A stretch of 64,000 bases of DNA from Lenzites betulinus (GCA_022264855.1 JABYQU010000002.1:1054001-1118000), one strand, 5' to 3'; counted from the stretch's first letter, positions 12,701-25,900 are shown. The notes: generated from the letters alone by a model not told the origin. Program-made: numbers and translations.

Positions 12701-13665
12701 GTCGAAGTATCCCAGCCCCGGTTCTCACTGGCCATATAGTTCTATATCCAAATATTCGTCAGCTTCACGAATTCCCAGAAAACTCCCACACGCCTACCTT
12801 CATGCCCGTGCGCTGGTCAACCTCGAGCTCCTGGGGGTTTACGGGAGGGCGCAATTTGGGGTGAAACTGACGAGCATCACCTTCCTTCTCGGCATAGCCC
12901 CTGTGAAATGACAGTGCGTGTTAACAATTTATTGGGAAGTAAGGGGTGCTTCGAATATACTTCGGGTTGTCAATGTGCTCGGTAGGAAGATACACACCGA
13001 GGCGGTCGGGGGTCACCTCGAACTCATCGGTGGCGAAGCCAAATGTCTTGATAGAATTTTAGAGGAAGACGAGCAACACGAGATGTGATAAGCTTACCAG
13101 GAAGCCGAGAACGGACACGATGAGTACAAGCGTATCAGCGGAGAGTTTACTCAGGCCTGCGATGTCCATAGCCTGTCTATGACATCAGTATCGGGCCAAG
13201 AGCGTCTAATCGTATACGTACCTGAGAGTAGTCTCGTAGCCAGTTTCCCTGGAACCGAGCAGTCAAATTCAACAAATGTTCTACAGCAGCGGGATAAACG
13301 AACATGCTTACGAAGTACACCCGCTTCACATCCTCCTTGGTGAACTTCGAGCCACTGCTACCAGTGGCCGCACCGAGGACAGATTGTGCAATGCCTAAGA
13401 GACCTCCGCCTCCGCCAGCATGTCCAACGCTTTTTGCAAGCTCGGTGAGGATGTCCTCAATGTCGCCGTGCCGGAATGCCTTGCCTGGGTTCCGCGATCC
13501 CAATTTTAGCTCTGACGATCTGGTGGCGATTGGAGTTTGGCGTGACCGCTCACCGTTGAGGTACGCGAAATCGGGAATATCACCTGCTCCGAACGCGTAC
13601 GTCTCGGAGGGCAGCAGAACAAGGATCACGGTGAGGACTAGCAGGGTAGTCGTAAAAGAATTCAT
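9768..13665 (-). CDS. het-c: Het-C family protein with Tyr/Gly/Ser repeat tail
   Basis: The N terminus is a clear signal peptide (MNSFTTTLLVLTVILVLLPS, cleavage near ETYA-FG). It is followed by the hallmark Het-C motifs, partly joined across introns: FGAGDIPDFAYLNG / KAFRHGDIEDIL, then RVYF / GNWLRDYSQ, then GLHTMEDLLAHSNWCELGL and CHVGDN. This domain fills roughly the first 600 residues over about 11 exons. Next come a basic linker (NGKNKRKGSDDD) and about 290 residues of low-complexity tail. The tail contains many 8-residue PSYGRQEE-like units coded at about 10,250-10,560, then Gly/His/Arg-rich sequence ending HHREEDN. In Neurospora, het-c alleles control vegetative (heterokaryon) incompatibility; whether this copy does is unknown. 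The family is widespread in fungi and the protein should enter the secretory pathway. The gene follows TAF2 on the same strand after 329 bases. Confidence 0.9.
10250..10560 (-). repeat. 24-bp coding repeats in the het-C tail
   Basis: Imperfect 24-base units encode PSYGRQEE / PSYGREEA-type octapeptides in tandem, merging into SSYGGRNE-type units. At least a dozen are visible. The long open frame in a second reading frame here is a by-product of the repeat. Confidence 0.85.
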
Positions 13666-13994
13666 GGTCGTTGTGGTGGTTGTCGATAAAGAGAAAGGCC
13701 CTCTTTGCGCGTCGCGCAGTAGTTAGGGAGTCGAGCGAATGCCAAGACCACATCCTCGCCTCGATCGCTGCAGTGCATCTTGATAGTGACATCATACCTC
13801 ATCATACAAATCCGCGGTCCTGCAGCTCTCTGCTACTAGTACTCAGGCTTACAGCTGCCTCATCAATGTCAGGCAAGCACTGGAGCATGGTCATTATAGA
13901 TTGTACAGAGCACATATACGACTAGAGCGATTGCAGCGAACAACATGTCAGAGAGCCGAAGTCCATATAATCATAGCAAATAGCACAACACTGC

Positions 13995-16900
13995 TCAGCC
14001 GAGCTTCACCTTCTTGGTCGGCTGTGGTGTCCCCTTCTCACTACCCTTGCGCTTCCCATTCGTCCCCCTGATCGGCACCAGCAAGTCGCGATACCGGTCC
14101 CGCAACTGCGCCGCGAGTTGACCGACCTCCGAGTCGGCACCATTGAATGTGATGGCGTTGTGGACCATGAGGTCGAGGTCCGCCTCAAATGCCTCCGCGG
14201 AGTAGTACTTGTCCCCGTTGAGTTTCAGCTGGATCGTCTTTAGGTCACGGGCGTCCTTCTTGGGTATAACGTCGAAGTAAGTGGGTATACCGAGGGCAAC
14301 CGGGTCGACGGGCTCCCGGAACACCCATGAGCTGCAGGAGTGAGCGACATGAGTATGTTTCCTGCGGGAGGCGTGTGAATATATGCGTACAGAGGTTCGT
14401 TAAACAGCGTCTTCATGAGCCCTTGCAGACTGCGCTTCTCCGCGTATGAGAGCTTCCTCTCCGTAGCCTTCGCCCATTCCTTCTTCCAAACACGTTCGAC
14501 CGCGTCCGCGCACAGGACGGGGTACGTTGTCGGGGGGTTGAAGGCGCGGCAATTCTGGAAGATTTGTTCAACATCCTTCGCGAACTCCTCCATCGTCGAG
14601 TATTTGCCCTCGTTCAGCTTTGTGCCTATAGTGCCAAAGTCCATAGGCTCTTTGATCTCGTCGAAGTATCTATCGTGACAATTCAATGAATGGGTAGAAC
14701 AAGCGCGCTGGTGAGACAACTTACGTAGGGCAGCCGTCTCCTATAGGATCTACGGGTCTCATGAAGATGGGAACCTCCGGAAGCTTGGATAGCGTCTTGA
14801 GGATTTCCCGGCACTTCTTGTCGTTGAGAGGCGTAGTTTGTGCCGGGGCCTTTTTCGCCTTGCCGTTCGTGGATATGACAGGACGAGAAACATCTTTCTC
14901 CTTTTCTTTACCCTTCGCAGACGAACGCGCGACGGCGGGCTCTGGCACCGGAGACGGCTTCGGTGGCTTCTCTCTCCCCTTCTGCCCGGACACGCCATTC
15001 TTGGTGGGTGCTGGAGATTCTCTGGGCTTCGAAGGTGGTGCCGCAGGGACGGACGATGGACCAGGTACGCTCGTGCGCTCCTTCTTCGCCGGCGTGGCAA
15101 GAGCGAGTATCTCGTCCTCTGTCGAGTCGACTGCGTCCTTCTTCCGTTTGCCTATCACGAGCTTTGGCACAACCCTGTCCTTGCTCTTCTCGACCGGAGG
15201 AGGGGCGGGTTTCGCGATAGGTTTGGGGGCAGGCTTCTCTCGTTCTCGTTCCCTACTGGAGCTAGAGGCATGCTGTCTGCGGCCCTGCTTCTCTCGTTCA
15301 ATCGCGATAACTTCCTCCAGAAGATCCAAAGAGCCGTCATCCTCGAAAGCAGGTACAGGCGCAGGGGGATGAATGGGAGCTGGTGGCGGGACTTCGGACA
15401 GCTTGGGCTCTTTGGGCTTCTTGGTCTTCGGCTTCGGAGCAGGATTGGTGGTAGCGGGCGATGGAGAGGGAGTAGCCCCATTGGTGGAAGCTCCACCAAT
15501 CTTCAATTTGATCGATGGCACAGCGGGAGCGGCTGCGGCAGTGGGCGTCTGGGAGGACCTGGAGGGGACAGCGGGAGCACCAAATTTGACCGAAGGTGTA
15601 GACGGCGGAGGCAGGGTTGGCTTTTCTTGAGCGGCCTTGTTCGCTGCCTCGAGGGTCTTGTTGAAGCGTATCCAAACTGAACGTGCGTCAGCGCTAACGC
15701 TCGTGAAGAGGATTAAATGCACCTACGTTTGTCAAAGAACGTCTCTAATGCTACAGTTTCGTTGTGAGCGAAACTTCCAGGCATGTTGTACGTCTTGGCG
15801 TTGTTGGCCATGAGACGGAAGTCTGCTTCGAGGCCGAAGCGGTCCTTATACTGTCCCGACTCCAGCTTGGCGCTTATCGTACTTAGATCCATAGGCGACT
15901 TGATAACATCGAAGTAGCTGCCCGACAGATGTGAGCTTCCAGGGAGCGAGGCGGGTGGAGGGAAAATACTCACTTGGGGGCGCGGTCCCTGACTGGGTCC
16001 ACAGGCTGCAGGAATAACGCCGCATGCTTGTTGAGCCGGACCTTCGAAAGCGCGTTCCTGCAAGCTCGCAAGTCGTTGAGGTTCATGCCGCCCGTCTGAG
16101 CCCGCGGAATAGCTTTCCCCGTCTTCTTCTCCGAAGCCTTTGCAGGTACCTTTGGAGGGGGTAACTCTTTCCGCTTGCCCGTACTGACACTGGGCGTAGC
16201 AGCGCCTGGACTGCGGGTAGTCGAAAGGTCAACCTGGGAGCCGCTCGGAACCAGCTTGAGCTTGGGAGGAACAGTGAAGGGCGTAAGAGGGCTCTTGGGA
16301 GGAGGCCCACCCGCTTTGATCGCGCGAACGGGTTTGCTCGTGAGTTTGACGGGAGGTAATGGAGGGGGAACCTCCGTGACGGGCGTCGGGGGCAGGTGGA
16401 TTGTGACCTTAGGGGGGCTTCCTCACTGCCGCGTATCAAGAGGTCTGCGAGTTTCAACAAACACCAGCGGACCTCACTGTCCGTCTCTGACGCGCTGTAA
16501 AGAGGGCTTCAGTATGGACAGTGGCGCTCTTGATGAGGACGCATACAGGGCGATGGGCATGAGGAACTCCCTGATGGCCTCGTTCTTGCCAACCTCCCTG
16601 TCCTTCCGCAACGCCTTGATCATCATGTCGATCTCGCTCTTCTTGTTCTCCTTGACCTTCTCGCCGCCGTTTCCGTCCTCCTCGATGAGGAGCGAGTCTG
16701 CTTCCTTCGGAGTCTTCATCTCACCCATAGTGACAAGAAGCGCGAGGCTCTGGCACGCGCTTCGAGCAACATGTCGACGTAGGATGCGAGACGAGTCGTT
16801 CGCCATTACGGCGAGGACGTAGCGCATCATCTTCGGCACATACCATTTCCCGAGGAAGAGGTAGTCAAATGCAGCTATGCGGACTTGAGTGTAGTTGCCC

Positions 16901-19900
16901 TCGCTGTCCAAGCGTCAGCATAGCGCTGGGGCTTTCAGTGCAAGCACCTACCGAGTGAGTGGGAAGAACAGCCGTGAGTCGTGAGGGACAAGGCCGGCAA
17001 GGGTAAGGAGCATATGGAACTATGGAAAGTCAGCACGAGTGAAGATGAGCTGACCGAATGCCCACCTCAATAACAGCAATCGTGACAACGTTATGGAACG
17101 TGGGAATGAGCCTATCCATGCTCCGATACCTATCCACCTCCGAGACGGCCAACTTCAGTAGCTCTGCATCCTGCGGATCCGGAAGTGGGCCTGTCTCGCT
17201 CGAAATGAACTCGCCACGCTCGGGAGGAACCGCCGAGACAGTGGCATAGCCCAAAGCGGAGATGACAGAGCAGATGTACAAAGCGTCGGCATACTGGAAT
17301 AACATTGAGTGTATGCATTGTCAATTAAATAACAGCATGCTTACCGGATTCGTGGTATTGTCGTTGTACCTGAGCTGGTCAACAAGGAACTGCCGAATGA
17401 CCGTAGGTGTCTTGCCAGTCTCGAATCGCACTCTCGCTATTGAGCGCAGTATACTCTGGATTGTGACATGAGGACATATTATCATTGCGGATGACGCGAT
17501 AAGCTCACCTTCCGCACGAAGTATTCGGCCAAATCGCTAAAATCGTTGGGCCGTGGAACATATGTATGACTGAAGAGGTCTGCCTTCGGGTCCTCGGGCT
17601 CGTAGCAGTACCGAAGGAATAGCTTGAAGAGATGGAAGAGTCCGAGCCAGTCAAGCTTCTGAGTCGCACACTATGGGATGTTGCATGAGCAGGTGCCGTC
17701 ACGATGTAAGTCATTGACGCCAACGCACAGTTACCAATGCCCCTGCTGCCTCGCAGCGTATGCGATAGTAGTAATTAGACACTAGCACCGTTTTCGTAAG
17801 GGTGCTCGAGATGATTGCGTTCGGACTCTTCGACAAAACCGCAATAGCCTGGAAAGTAATCAGAGCCATACTCGGCGGACCAAGTATAGTACGTACCTCG
17901 TACTGTGCGACTACATCTCGATCGCGCTGGAGCTGCGAGACCCACATGTAGTCCTTCTGGTCAAACGCAATCGCGGCGATCCACTCGAAGTCGGCGTCGA
18001 TGCGAATCCACTCGTAAGTCTGCCCCGCCATATTCTGCTCGTCCTCCTCTGACCAGTCTGCGACCTTCCAGTTCTCTCGCTCTTGCTCATTCTCCCAGAT
18101 CTCGAGACCAAACCCCATGTCAACCATGTCCATAGCCGCCGCCGCGTCGGCATCGCCCTCCGCTGCTGCTTGCGCGGCAGCTTGACGGGCGAGATAGCGC
18201 TTCGTGTTTCGACGCACGCGTTTGTACTTCGTGTTGAACGGGACCTCGTAGCGCTTGAAGGGACTGCGAATGTCCAAGACGTGCTCGTATGGCGTCCCGT
18301 CTGCTTCGTGGATACGAATTGTCATTTGTCCCTGTATATGGTTGTGATTAGTAGTAAGCCGCTGGTGAAAGCAAGGACTTACTTCGAAGAATGGCACAGG
18401 CTTCATCATGAGCTTTGCAATTTCATTGTTCTCGTGAGCCTTGAACGCTGGAGCATCTTGACGCATGGTGATCTCTACCGCCATCTTCTTCCGGTTGAAA
18501 GAGGCAGAGAATCCAAACGTGGGACATCCGCTTCCGTAGATCCACTGCTCCGCAAACGAGCGAGGATCGATTCCGCTGACCTTCCTACACATGCGAAGGA
18601 ATGCGTGGGTCGACAGGAGGTTATTAGGCATATCCCCAGTCAGAGCAGACAGAAACAGTTTAGGGAGAACCCGCGAAAGCCCGAGCGACGTGCCGGACTT
18701 GCCCAGTCGACGATCCAGGATGTGTAGAATTAGTGGAGACTTGAGGTTGATGAAAGGAAGATTGGCGGCATCCGGAGGCTCGAGTGTTTGTGGTTGACAT
18801 ATCGGAGGCATCGAGCCATTATCGAGCTCGATAACGCGCTCCATGTCCTTCTTCAGACGGTATCGGTACTCGTTCGTCCCAAACATCTTCCGCAAGAATA
18901 GACCAGTGACGTAGAGGCCCAACCCGTTCACGAGCCAAGTGTCGGACCACATCTTCTGCTGAATATTGACACCGATCCATTGACAGGCCAGGGCATGGCT
19001 GAGACTGTGTCGCGCCTCGAATACTTGATCGATAGCATCTTCTCCGTGCAGCATGTCGACCGTGACTAGCGACAGGGTTGCCGCATCGTACCGTTGGGTC
19101 GGTAATTCCTCCACGAAGACTAGCTTGTAGGAACCGAACGGGTAGGAACCGAATTCGGTCACGTAGAAGCTCATCGCTGAACGCATGAAAGACACAGTGC
19201 TGGCTAAGTAGGATTCATGTCCTGGCAGACAGAAGGCAGTCATAGGAGGCTGGGTAGTTCCGGAGGCATCTTCTGCAGCGCTCAGGTCGGCAGGAATTGT
19301 GTGAACATGGAATGGGCCAGCTGCCCAGGCGATGTGTTGCACGGAAGTGGCGACGGGTTGTGAGAACAAGAAGATGGTCTTGCTGGAGTTATACGGGTGC
19401 GCCACCTGAAGGGTAAGGTGTGAGGTACACCACGATCGACCGGGTAAGGAAGACATACCTGTTCCATCAACTCCCCGCTGCATACCACGACAGTCGGATA
19501 CTCATCAGTATCCACAGGTTCATCTTCATCGTCAGACAGTGGTTCGTGCTGTTCTAACGACCGTGGGACCACAAATTCGAAGTCCCATGCACACTTCTCC
19601 CACAGGTTGTCGATGCAAGGTACCCAACATCGCGATGAATCTGGGGATGATGGGATTGTGAAGACGTGGGGCACTCGCTGCAAAGATAACTGTCTCAAAT
19701 AATGCATGTAAGGAGGTGTATATGGGCTTACTGTCGGGTACGGATCCGAAGGCAACACGAATTGGACACCATCAGCCGGATTCTTGAGACTGTACGTGAT
19801 AGTGACTTCTATCTGCCTGTACTCAGTGACAGAATGGGATGGTAGGGAAAGGTGGCCCGGCGTCTGGGGCTCCGGGGTGGCGGCTGGAAAGGACGGTTGG

Positions 19901-20496
19901 CACTGTATACAGTAACAACGAATCACATTGCGCACCTTCGCTGACAATTCCAGCCTGAGTGCGACTTCCGGATGGCGTCACAGCAACCTCTTGCGGAAAG
20001 CATATGGACAGTTCCCCCTCATCGCCTTCCGAAAGTGCCGAGTACACTCGCCGCTTGAGTTCCGGATGATTATGGACATCCCCCGCATTTGACACGCTGA
20101 GATGCGCGAACGGATCATGGTGAACAAAATCCGCCTGGAAGGAGCCGACTGTAACGCTATGGATGTCTAGGGGAAGTGAAGTGTTGGCCACTCGGTCTCG
20201 GCAGCAGGTGAGGGTTGATAGCGTACCGCATTGTCGAGCGTGTAAATGTATCGTCTTCAAATCCTTGCTAGTCGGATTGACGGTGATAGTCGTATAGCCC
20301 TAGGGTCGTGATGAGTTCCGCAAATGTCAGGGATTTGGAGGGGCGCGTACCCATATGTGGCCCGAAAAGTCAATCTCGAGGACGACCTTTTGGTGACTAG
20401 TAGAGACATCAGTGTATGTTAGTAAAGCTCTGAAGCACCATATAGAAGAGAAAACACGTATATCGTGAACCCTCGGCGCGTGTGCTCCCGTTGCAT
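13995..20496 (-). CDS. TAF2: TFIID subunit TAF2 with three C-terminal bromodomains
   Basis: About 1,900 residues over some 14 exons. The N-terminal half is the TAF2 aminopeptidase-like fold (HQKVVLEIDFSGHIWG; YPFGSYKLVFVEELPTQRYD; MWSDTWLVNGLGLYVTGLFL). The zinc-binding helix is degenerate: the family HELAHQW is HALACQW here, so it is not a peptidase. A HEAT-like helical region follows (coded about 16.5-17.7 kb), then basic Pro-rich linkers and three bromodomains, coded about 15.7-16.1, 14.3-14.8 and 14.0-14.3 kb. The first two keep the NYFDVIKSPMDLSTI / TYFDEIKEPMDFGTI ZA-loop and the Asn of helix BC (ANNAKTYN, FQNCRAFN); the third is more divergent (HNAITFNG). The protein should anchor TFIID at core promoters and, by inference, acetylated histones. 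The start at 20496 gives MQREHTRRGFTI, which resembles TAF2 N termini, but the first splice junction does not join cleanly. Confidence 0.9.
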
Positions 20497-20860
20497 CTCC
20501 AAAGCTTGACACCAATCCTGGTAGCCACGACGCGCGATGAATCAAAGCCAGAGAAGCCGAACACTCGCAGAGCGCACTTTCAAAGCACAGAGGCAGGTCA
20601 GGTAGTGTGATGAGCGAGCAGTTGAGCTGAACGTCGCTGGCAGTGGCAGCGACGAGATGACTGTAGCATCGACTGGCGGACTTGAGAGAGAGGGTCGGAT
20701 TACGTAATGCGCGGGTTTGACAACATCATGGCTAGGGTTCCCGATTGGGCTATGGGGTTAGAGATCGATCCTCAGATCTACAGCTGCTCGCGTATCGACA
20801 AAAAATATCGGGCACTGCACTCCTCTCTATCCCTCTCGCACTGAGCTTTGTTGAGAAGCT
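20497..20860. promoter_or_regulatory. Divergent promoter region between TAF2 and LTV1
   Basis: About 365 bases separate the two proposed start codons and must hold both promoters. No TATA box or other site stands out. An open frame on the minus strand overlaps this region (VQLNCSLITLPDLPLCFESA), so TAF2 could begin further upstream than proposed. Confidence 0.5.
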
Positions 20861-22709
20861 ATGCCTCCCAAGTCTGTCTTTCGTCAGCCCGGCGCACAAC
20901 ACTTCCAGGTCGTACATCGTTCGCAACGCGATCCGCTCATCCATGATTCTGAGGCGAGCAAACATGTTCTCAAGCCCGTACAACGGTCAAACTTGAAGGC
21001 AAGAGTTGTCCACGCATACAGCACCAGTGTAAACTAATTCAGAGCTCAGGGGAAATCAAGAGCAGACTTAGAGGAGCTGCTTTCCCCTTCAGAACTCGCT
21101 CACGACAAGGCTAGACCCAATATAGGAGAAGCCGCAGCCTACGGGGTCTATTTCGACGATACCGAATATGATTACATGCAACATCTCAAGCCTGTTGGCT
21201 TGCAAGAGGATGGAGTCGATAGCATGTGGTTGGAGGCATCGACAAAGTCCAAAAGCAAAGGCAAGGCAAGAGACCCCATAACCCTGCTTGACCTTCCGGA
21301 AGACAGCCTCGCTTCGAAGACAGAGCTGCCCAGAAACTTTGAGGCTCAGGAGAATATCCCTACATCCATCTCCGGGTTTCAACCAGACATGGACCCCCAT
21401 CTTCGACAAGTTCTCGAGGCTCTGGAGGACGACGCTTTCGTGGACGACGGCCTCGAAGACGATTTCTTCGGAGAGCTGGTCGCGGAAGGCGAGCGACCTG
21501 CGCAGGAGGGGGTCAGTTTCGACTTCGCGGAGGACGGAGTTCCCGACGATGAGGGAGGCTTCCGCGCCAGCTCACCAGAGGATGGCGGGGATGGCGAGGG
21601 AAAAGTGGATGAGTCCTGGGAGGCACGGTTCGCGCGTTTCAAGCAATCACAGAAGTCCGCACCGCAAGAGGATGTTTCGGATGTCGACGGGTACTCAGAG
21701 GGTCGAGACACTGTTGGCACTCTTCCTCGCCTACCTGTCATCGGAGGGAAGCGACGGAGAAAAGGGACGTCCGATGCGTCAGGTTACAGCATGAGCAGCT
21801 CTTCAATGTGGCGGAATGAGCAACTCAGCGTACTCGACGAGCGATTCGACCAGGTACGCACCCAACGGCAGCGCTGTACCTCTTCTAATCTAATTGTTGT
21901 ATAGATCCAACGTGAATATGAGGAAGAGGACGAGGAAGAGGACGACGACGATGCGGCTCTCCACGACATCGATGAAGCACCCGACCTTCTTGCATCACGA
22001 GAGGATTTCGAGTCAATGATGGATGAGTTTCTCGACAAGTATGAGGTTGTTGCTGGGAAGATGCGCCCGGTGCTCCCAGGGACAGCTACTGAGAAGCTTG
22101 ACGCGGTCCGCAAGGGTCTCGGACGGGGAACGATCCGGGATAACGCAGGGGAATCGGACGCCGAGGAAGACGACATGCTCATGCCACTTGATTTGGACGA
22201 CAAAAAGGATAGGTGGGACTGCGAAACAATACTGAGTAGGTTTCATCGGAGTACATTGTAGAATATTTCTCTAATACCTACCAACAGCGACGTACAGTAA
22301 CCTGGAGAACCACCCACGTCTCATTAAGGCGCGCAACACTAGATCTGTTCCGAAGATCCGACTCGACCCCAAGACTGGGCTTCCCTCCGTTATGGAAGAA
22401 CAACCCGCCCGCAGACAACTCCGGTCGGAATCCTCGGAGACGGATGAGGACGATGAGGATTCCAGGCGTATGTCATACACCGTCCGCTCATTAAAATAAA
22501 CTCACTCCTCGACAGCCGTGCGAATGACCGTCGCCCGTAGCAAGAATGAGACGACGGAGGAAAAGAAGGCGCGGAAGCAGGCCGTCAAGGCGGAACGCCA
22601 TGCTCGCCGGTCAGAGAAAAAGATGACCAAAGAGAGCTTTTCGAAGGAAGTCAAGCGACAGGTGCAGTCTCTGACAGACAAGGAAAAGACGAAGGTGCGG
22701 AAGCTATGA
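20861..22709 (+). CDS. LTV1: Ribosome biogenesis protein LTV1
   Basis: Five exons (20861-20998, 21050-21853, 21905-22235, 22288-22467, 22516-22709) add up to 548 residues with all phases matching. The family signature is near the N terminus: HFQVVHRSQRDPLIHD, then after the first intron YGVYFDDTEYDYMQHLKPVG. A long acidic middle, WDCETIL-TYSNLENHPRLI and a Lys/Arg-rich C terminus (KKARKQAVKAERHARRSEKK) complete the Ltv1 pattern. Ltv1 is a 40S assembly factor needed for small-subunit maturation and export. The first intron (20999-21049) starts with GC instead of GT, in the context AAG|GCAAGA. The gene is convergent with FAB1, with about 200 bases between stops. Identification is firm. Confidence 0.92.
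20999..21049 (+). other. GC-AG intron in LTV1
   Basis: The conserved protein is continuous only if a 51-base intron with donor GCAAGA and acceptor CTCAG is removed. There is no alternative GT donor nearby in frame, and the flanking exon end AAG matches the strong U1 pairing typical of GC-AG introns. Confidence 0.7.
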
Positions 22710-22912
22710 GGGCCCGTAGTTCACATTAGTATATATGTACGATGAGTCTGGAAACGAGTTGTATCGTTGTACATGGGGTATGTCATTACACGTTGTCCGA
22801 GGATTAAACTGCGACGTGAAAAAATGCAAGAACAATGGCACAATGTACTACGAGCGGCGAGCGAATTAAGATTACAAGTGATGATACAATGACTCAGTAT
22901 ACACTCGCCGTG

Positions 22913-25900
22913 TCACCAGTCGGGCCACAAATCCAAGAGGCTGTTACCCTCTTCTTCCGGAGCGTCGGGCTGCTTCATCCACCGGTCAGGGACCTTCAAG
23001 AAATGTTAGTACGTCATAATGTCCAAACCTCACATTCCGCTTACCAATGGAAAGTAGCGTTCCATAGCACTCAGGAAACGGTGTCGGTATTGTTTCGGAC
23101 CAATGATGGTTGGTTCCCCTTTGTTGGCGCCACCAAGGAATGCAGTATCCTTGACCCAGCTCTCTAGCTTCTTGTCCCATGTATACGTCCTGATGTAGTC
23201 TGTGAGAGCAGTGTTAGACATGGTGCCACTCCATCGAGTGATGAGACGTACCAACAATGCCGACGACGAGTTCATTATTGGCGCTGTCGACGCCGACGAC
23301 CAAGGAGTAGTCCATGACATTGATGTCAGCCAAAAACTTGCTGTCGTTGAACAGCGCCCCACGAAGAATGCGCTTCGAATGCTCGCGGACATAGAAGGGT
23401 GTCAGGTGCGCCGCTGTGTTCGGCAATTAGACATCACTTGAAGCTACGTTGACGAAATCGGAACGAACTTTGGACCAGGTTCTCATCTAGAAGGACCTCG
23501 TTCTCCCGACCGGTGGACTGAACATGCCGGTTCCGAGTGGAGCCCTTCAGGTCATAGATCTACACGGAGATATCGTTGGGCGGGCGGGAGAAGCACATTG
23601 AGTCGGTAGCCCACTGACCTTGGAAAAGTGTCTATCATAGAACAGGTTCTCCATAACTAGGAGGTTCATTTGTGTCACCTTCGACTTGCTACCGGACTGG
23701 TGCCTGTGCGATTTCCTGAAGGTGATCTTGAAGCACCCGAAGATCTTAGCCAGGAGAGTGGGTCTCTGCTGTATGTCAGTGGGAGTACGAGTAGCACAAG
23801 AACAGGCACGAACCTGTGCAACGACAGCGGACGACATGTAGTCGAAATATGTGGGTGCGAACGTCTCCATCGCCTGAAGCTCTGCGCGTGAGAGTTCTTT
23901 GGCAATGAAGCGGTCATCTATGGACGGACGCTCAGGATGCAGTCGCACAGGCGGAATGTGACAATGAACGCACCAAGGGTCTTCAGAAAGGCAGATCCCG
24001 ATTTCCCGCCGCTAGCATCGAATTTGACACAGCGTGCTAGTGACTCGATCATACTTCTTTCACAGTCGTATGTTCGACGCAGCGCATCGAACTGCTCCGG
24101 ATACAACACAGTACAGCTGATGGTTAGCCCGCCGCTCTCAAAGGCTATGTGCCAAATTTGTCAGACTACGGATACATGGGGAGGTGTACTGTACTCACAA
24201 ATCTGCCATGGTAGCTTGGACGACGGAACACGTAGTTCCTCCGTTGGATCGGCCCCATCAGAACTGTCGACGTTCACAACGCCCCAGGTGGACGACGACT
24301 CCGCAACGGACCAGTCATCGGGCATGAAAGCCTCGCCGCCACCGTCCGATACCTTGGGCTCGCGAGCAAAGCGCTTCTCCGCGCGCGACTTGGCCAACAT
24401 CTCACGGTATTGCGGGGAGCTATGGAGACAGTTAGCCAAGAGCGACGCAGTTGCAAGCACACACTGACTTCAAGGCCAGGGCGATGATCGATGTGGGTTC
24501 GTCTGTGCGAACGACCATGGAGGAGTCACGGAAGATGTGCTCAGGGTCAGCCATGGGGTCGTCAAGGTCAACATCCATCCGATTGCGAGACGGAGATTGC
24601 TGAGGCCACAACCCAGTGAGCGCCTTTAGGATGGAAGGCCGTCCAATGTCGATATCGGTTGGTGGGGGGGTCATAGGTACAGCGCCATTCTGAGCGGTAG
24701 GGGATAATGTTGGTGAGCTGATGACTGAAGGGGGGATGTCTTCGACCGGGATCTCTTGAGGAGCACTAGTGGGCTGAGTCGCATCCTCCACCGTCGGGGG
24801 AACAGCGTCCACGGATTGCTCAGTCGGCTGCCCTTCCTGCGCTACGTCTGGCTCGACGGTGGCATCAGCATTAGGAAGAATATCTGTCTTCTTCCGCGGG
24901 CTCTTCGGTAAACTTTGCTCCTCCTGGACAATGTCGTTATCCCCGCCGCCTTCATTGTCGGCATCCTCAGAGTCGGAGCTGTCCGACTCGTCCCGGATCA
25001 CATCCTTGATACTATCGAGGACCTCCACCTTGGCACGAGCCGATGCGACGGGGCGAGCGCGTTTGCCGCGAATGACAGCATATCGACGGTTGGCCCGCTC
25101 GTTATCCTTGCTGATACGCTCGAAGTGCTTCGCAATGTTGGAAACCTTGGATCCCGGTCCTAGAGGTTTCCTAAATGTAGACTTCCCGTTGATCATGCTG
25201 GGGGGACGGCTTGGCGGCATCTTGTCCTTAGGACCCAGGCGAAGGCTCGGCTTGTTTCGAAGCCTCGAATTAGGAGCCGAGGGACCTGGTCTACCAGGCG
25301 GAGGGGAGGACCTTCCAGGTCTGAGTGTAGACTCCGTGTTCATTCGTGAAAAGGATGGCCGCTTGTCGGGAGATGTGCGACGTGAGGGATTCCGCGAGTC
25401 GGCGGAGGACACCACAGGGATACGACTATTGGGCTGACCAAGCGTTCTCTTAGTAAGATACTTCGGAGCGATGTTGGCGGCATAGCTGGACTCGAAGTCA
25501 GAGACCGACCCCCGCTTGCTGAGGAACTGTTTCTGGCGGGCCTTCGCACGGACACGAGGACGGACGAGTGGTGCGCTCTCCTGTTCACTCTCGGACATGG
25601 GGACACCAGGCGCGAGCGCGGTCTTTGTGAGATCCTCGACGCCCTGTGGGGGAAGATAGTCCTGATACTTCTTGACGAGCTCGGCGACACTTGGATAGAC
25701 CGATACCCGCCGCGGCAGCTTGGAAGCGGCAGGGTGCGTCGGTCGATCGGCGTCGTTGCGTTTGTCCGTCTGCATGTCTCATTATGAGCACAATACTGTA
25801 GACCGAACGCACTACTAACCTGCGATGGCGATAGTGCATCGTCCGACATCGGACCATCCCCCTCTCCTTCGTCTTCTTCCCCTCGCCCCGCCCCAATGGT

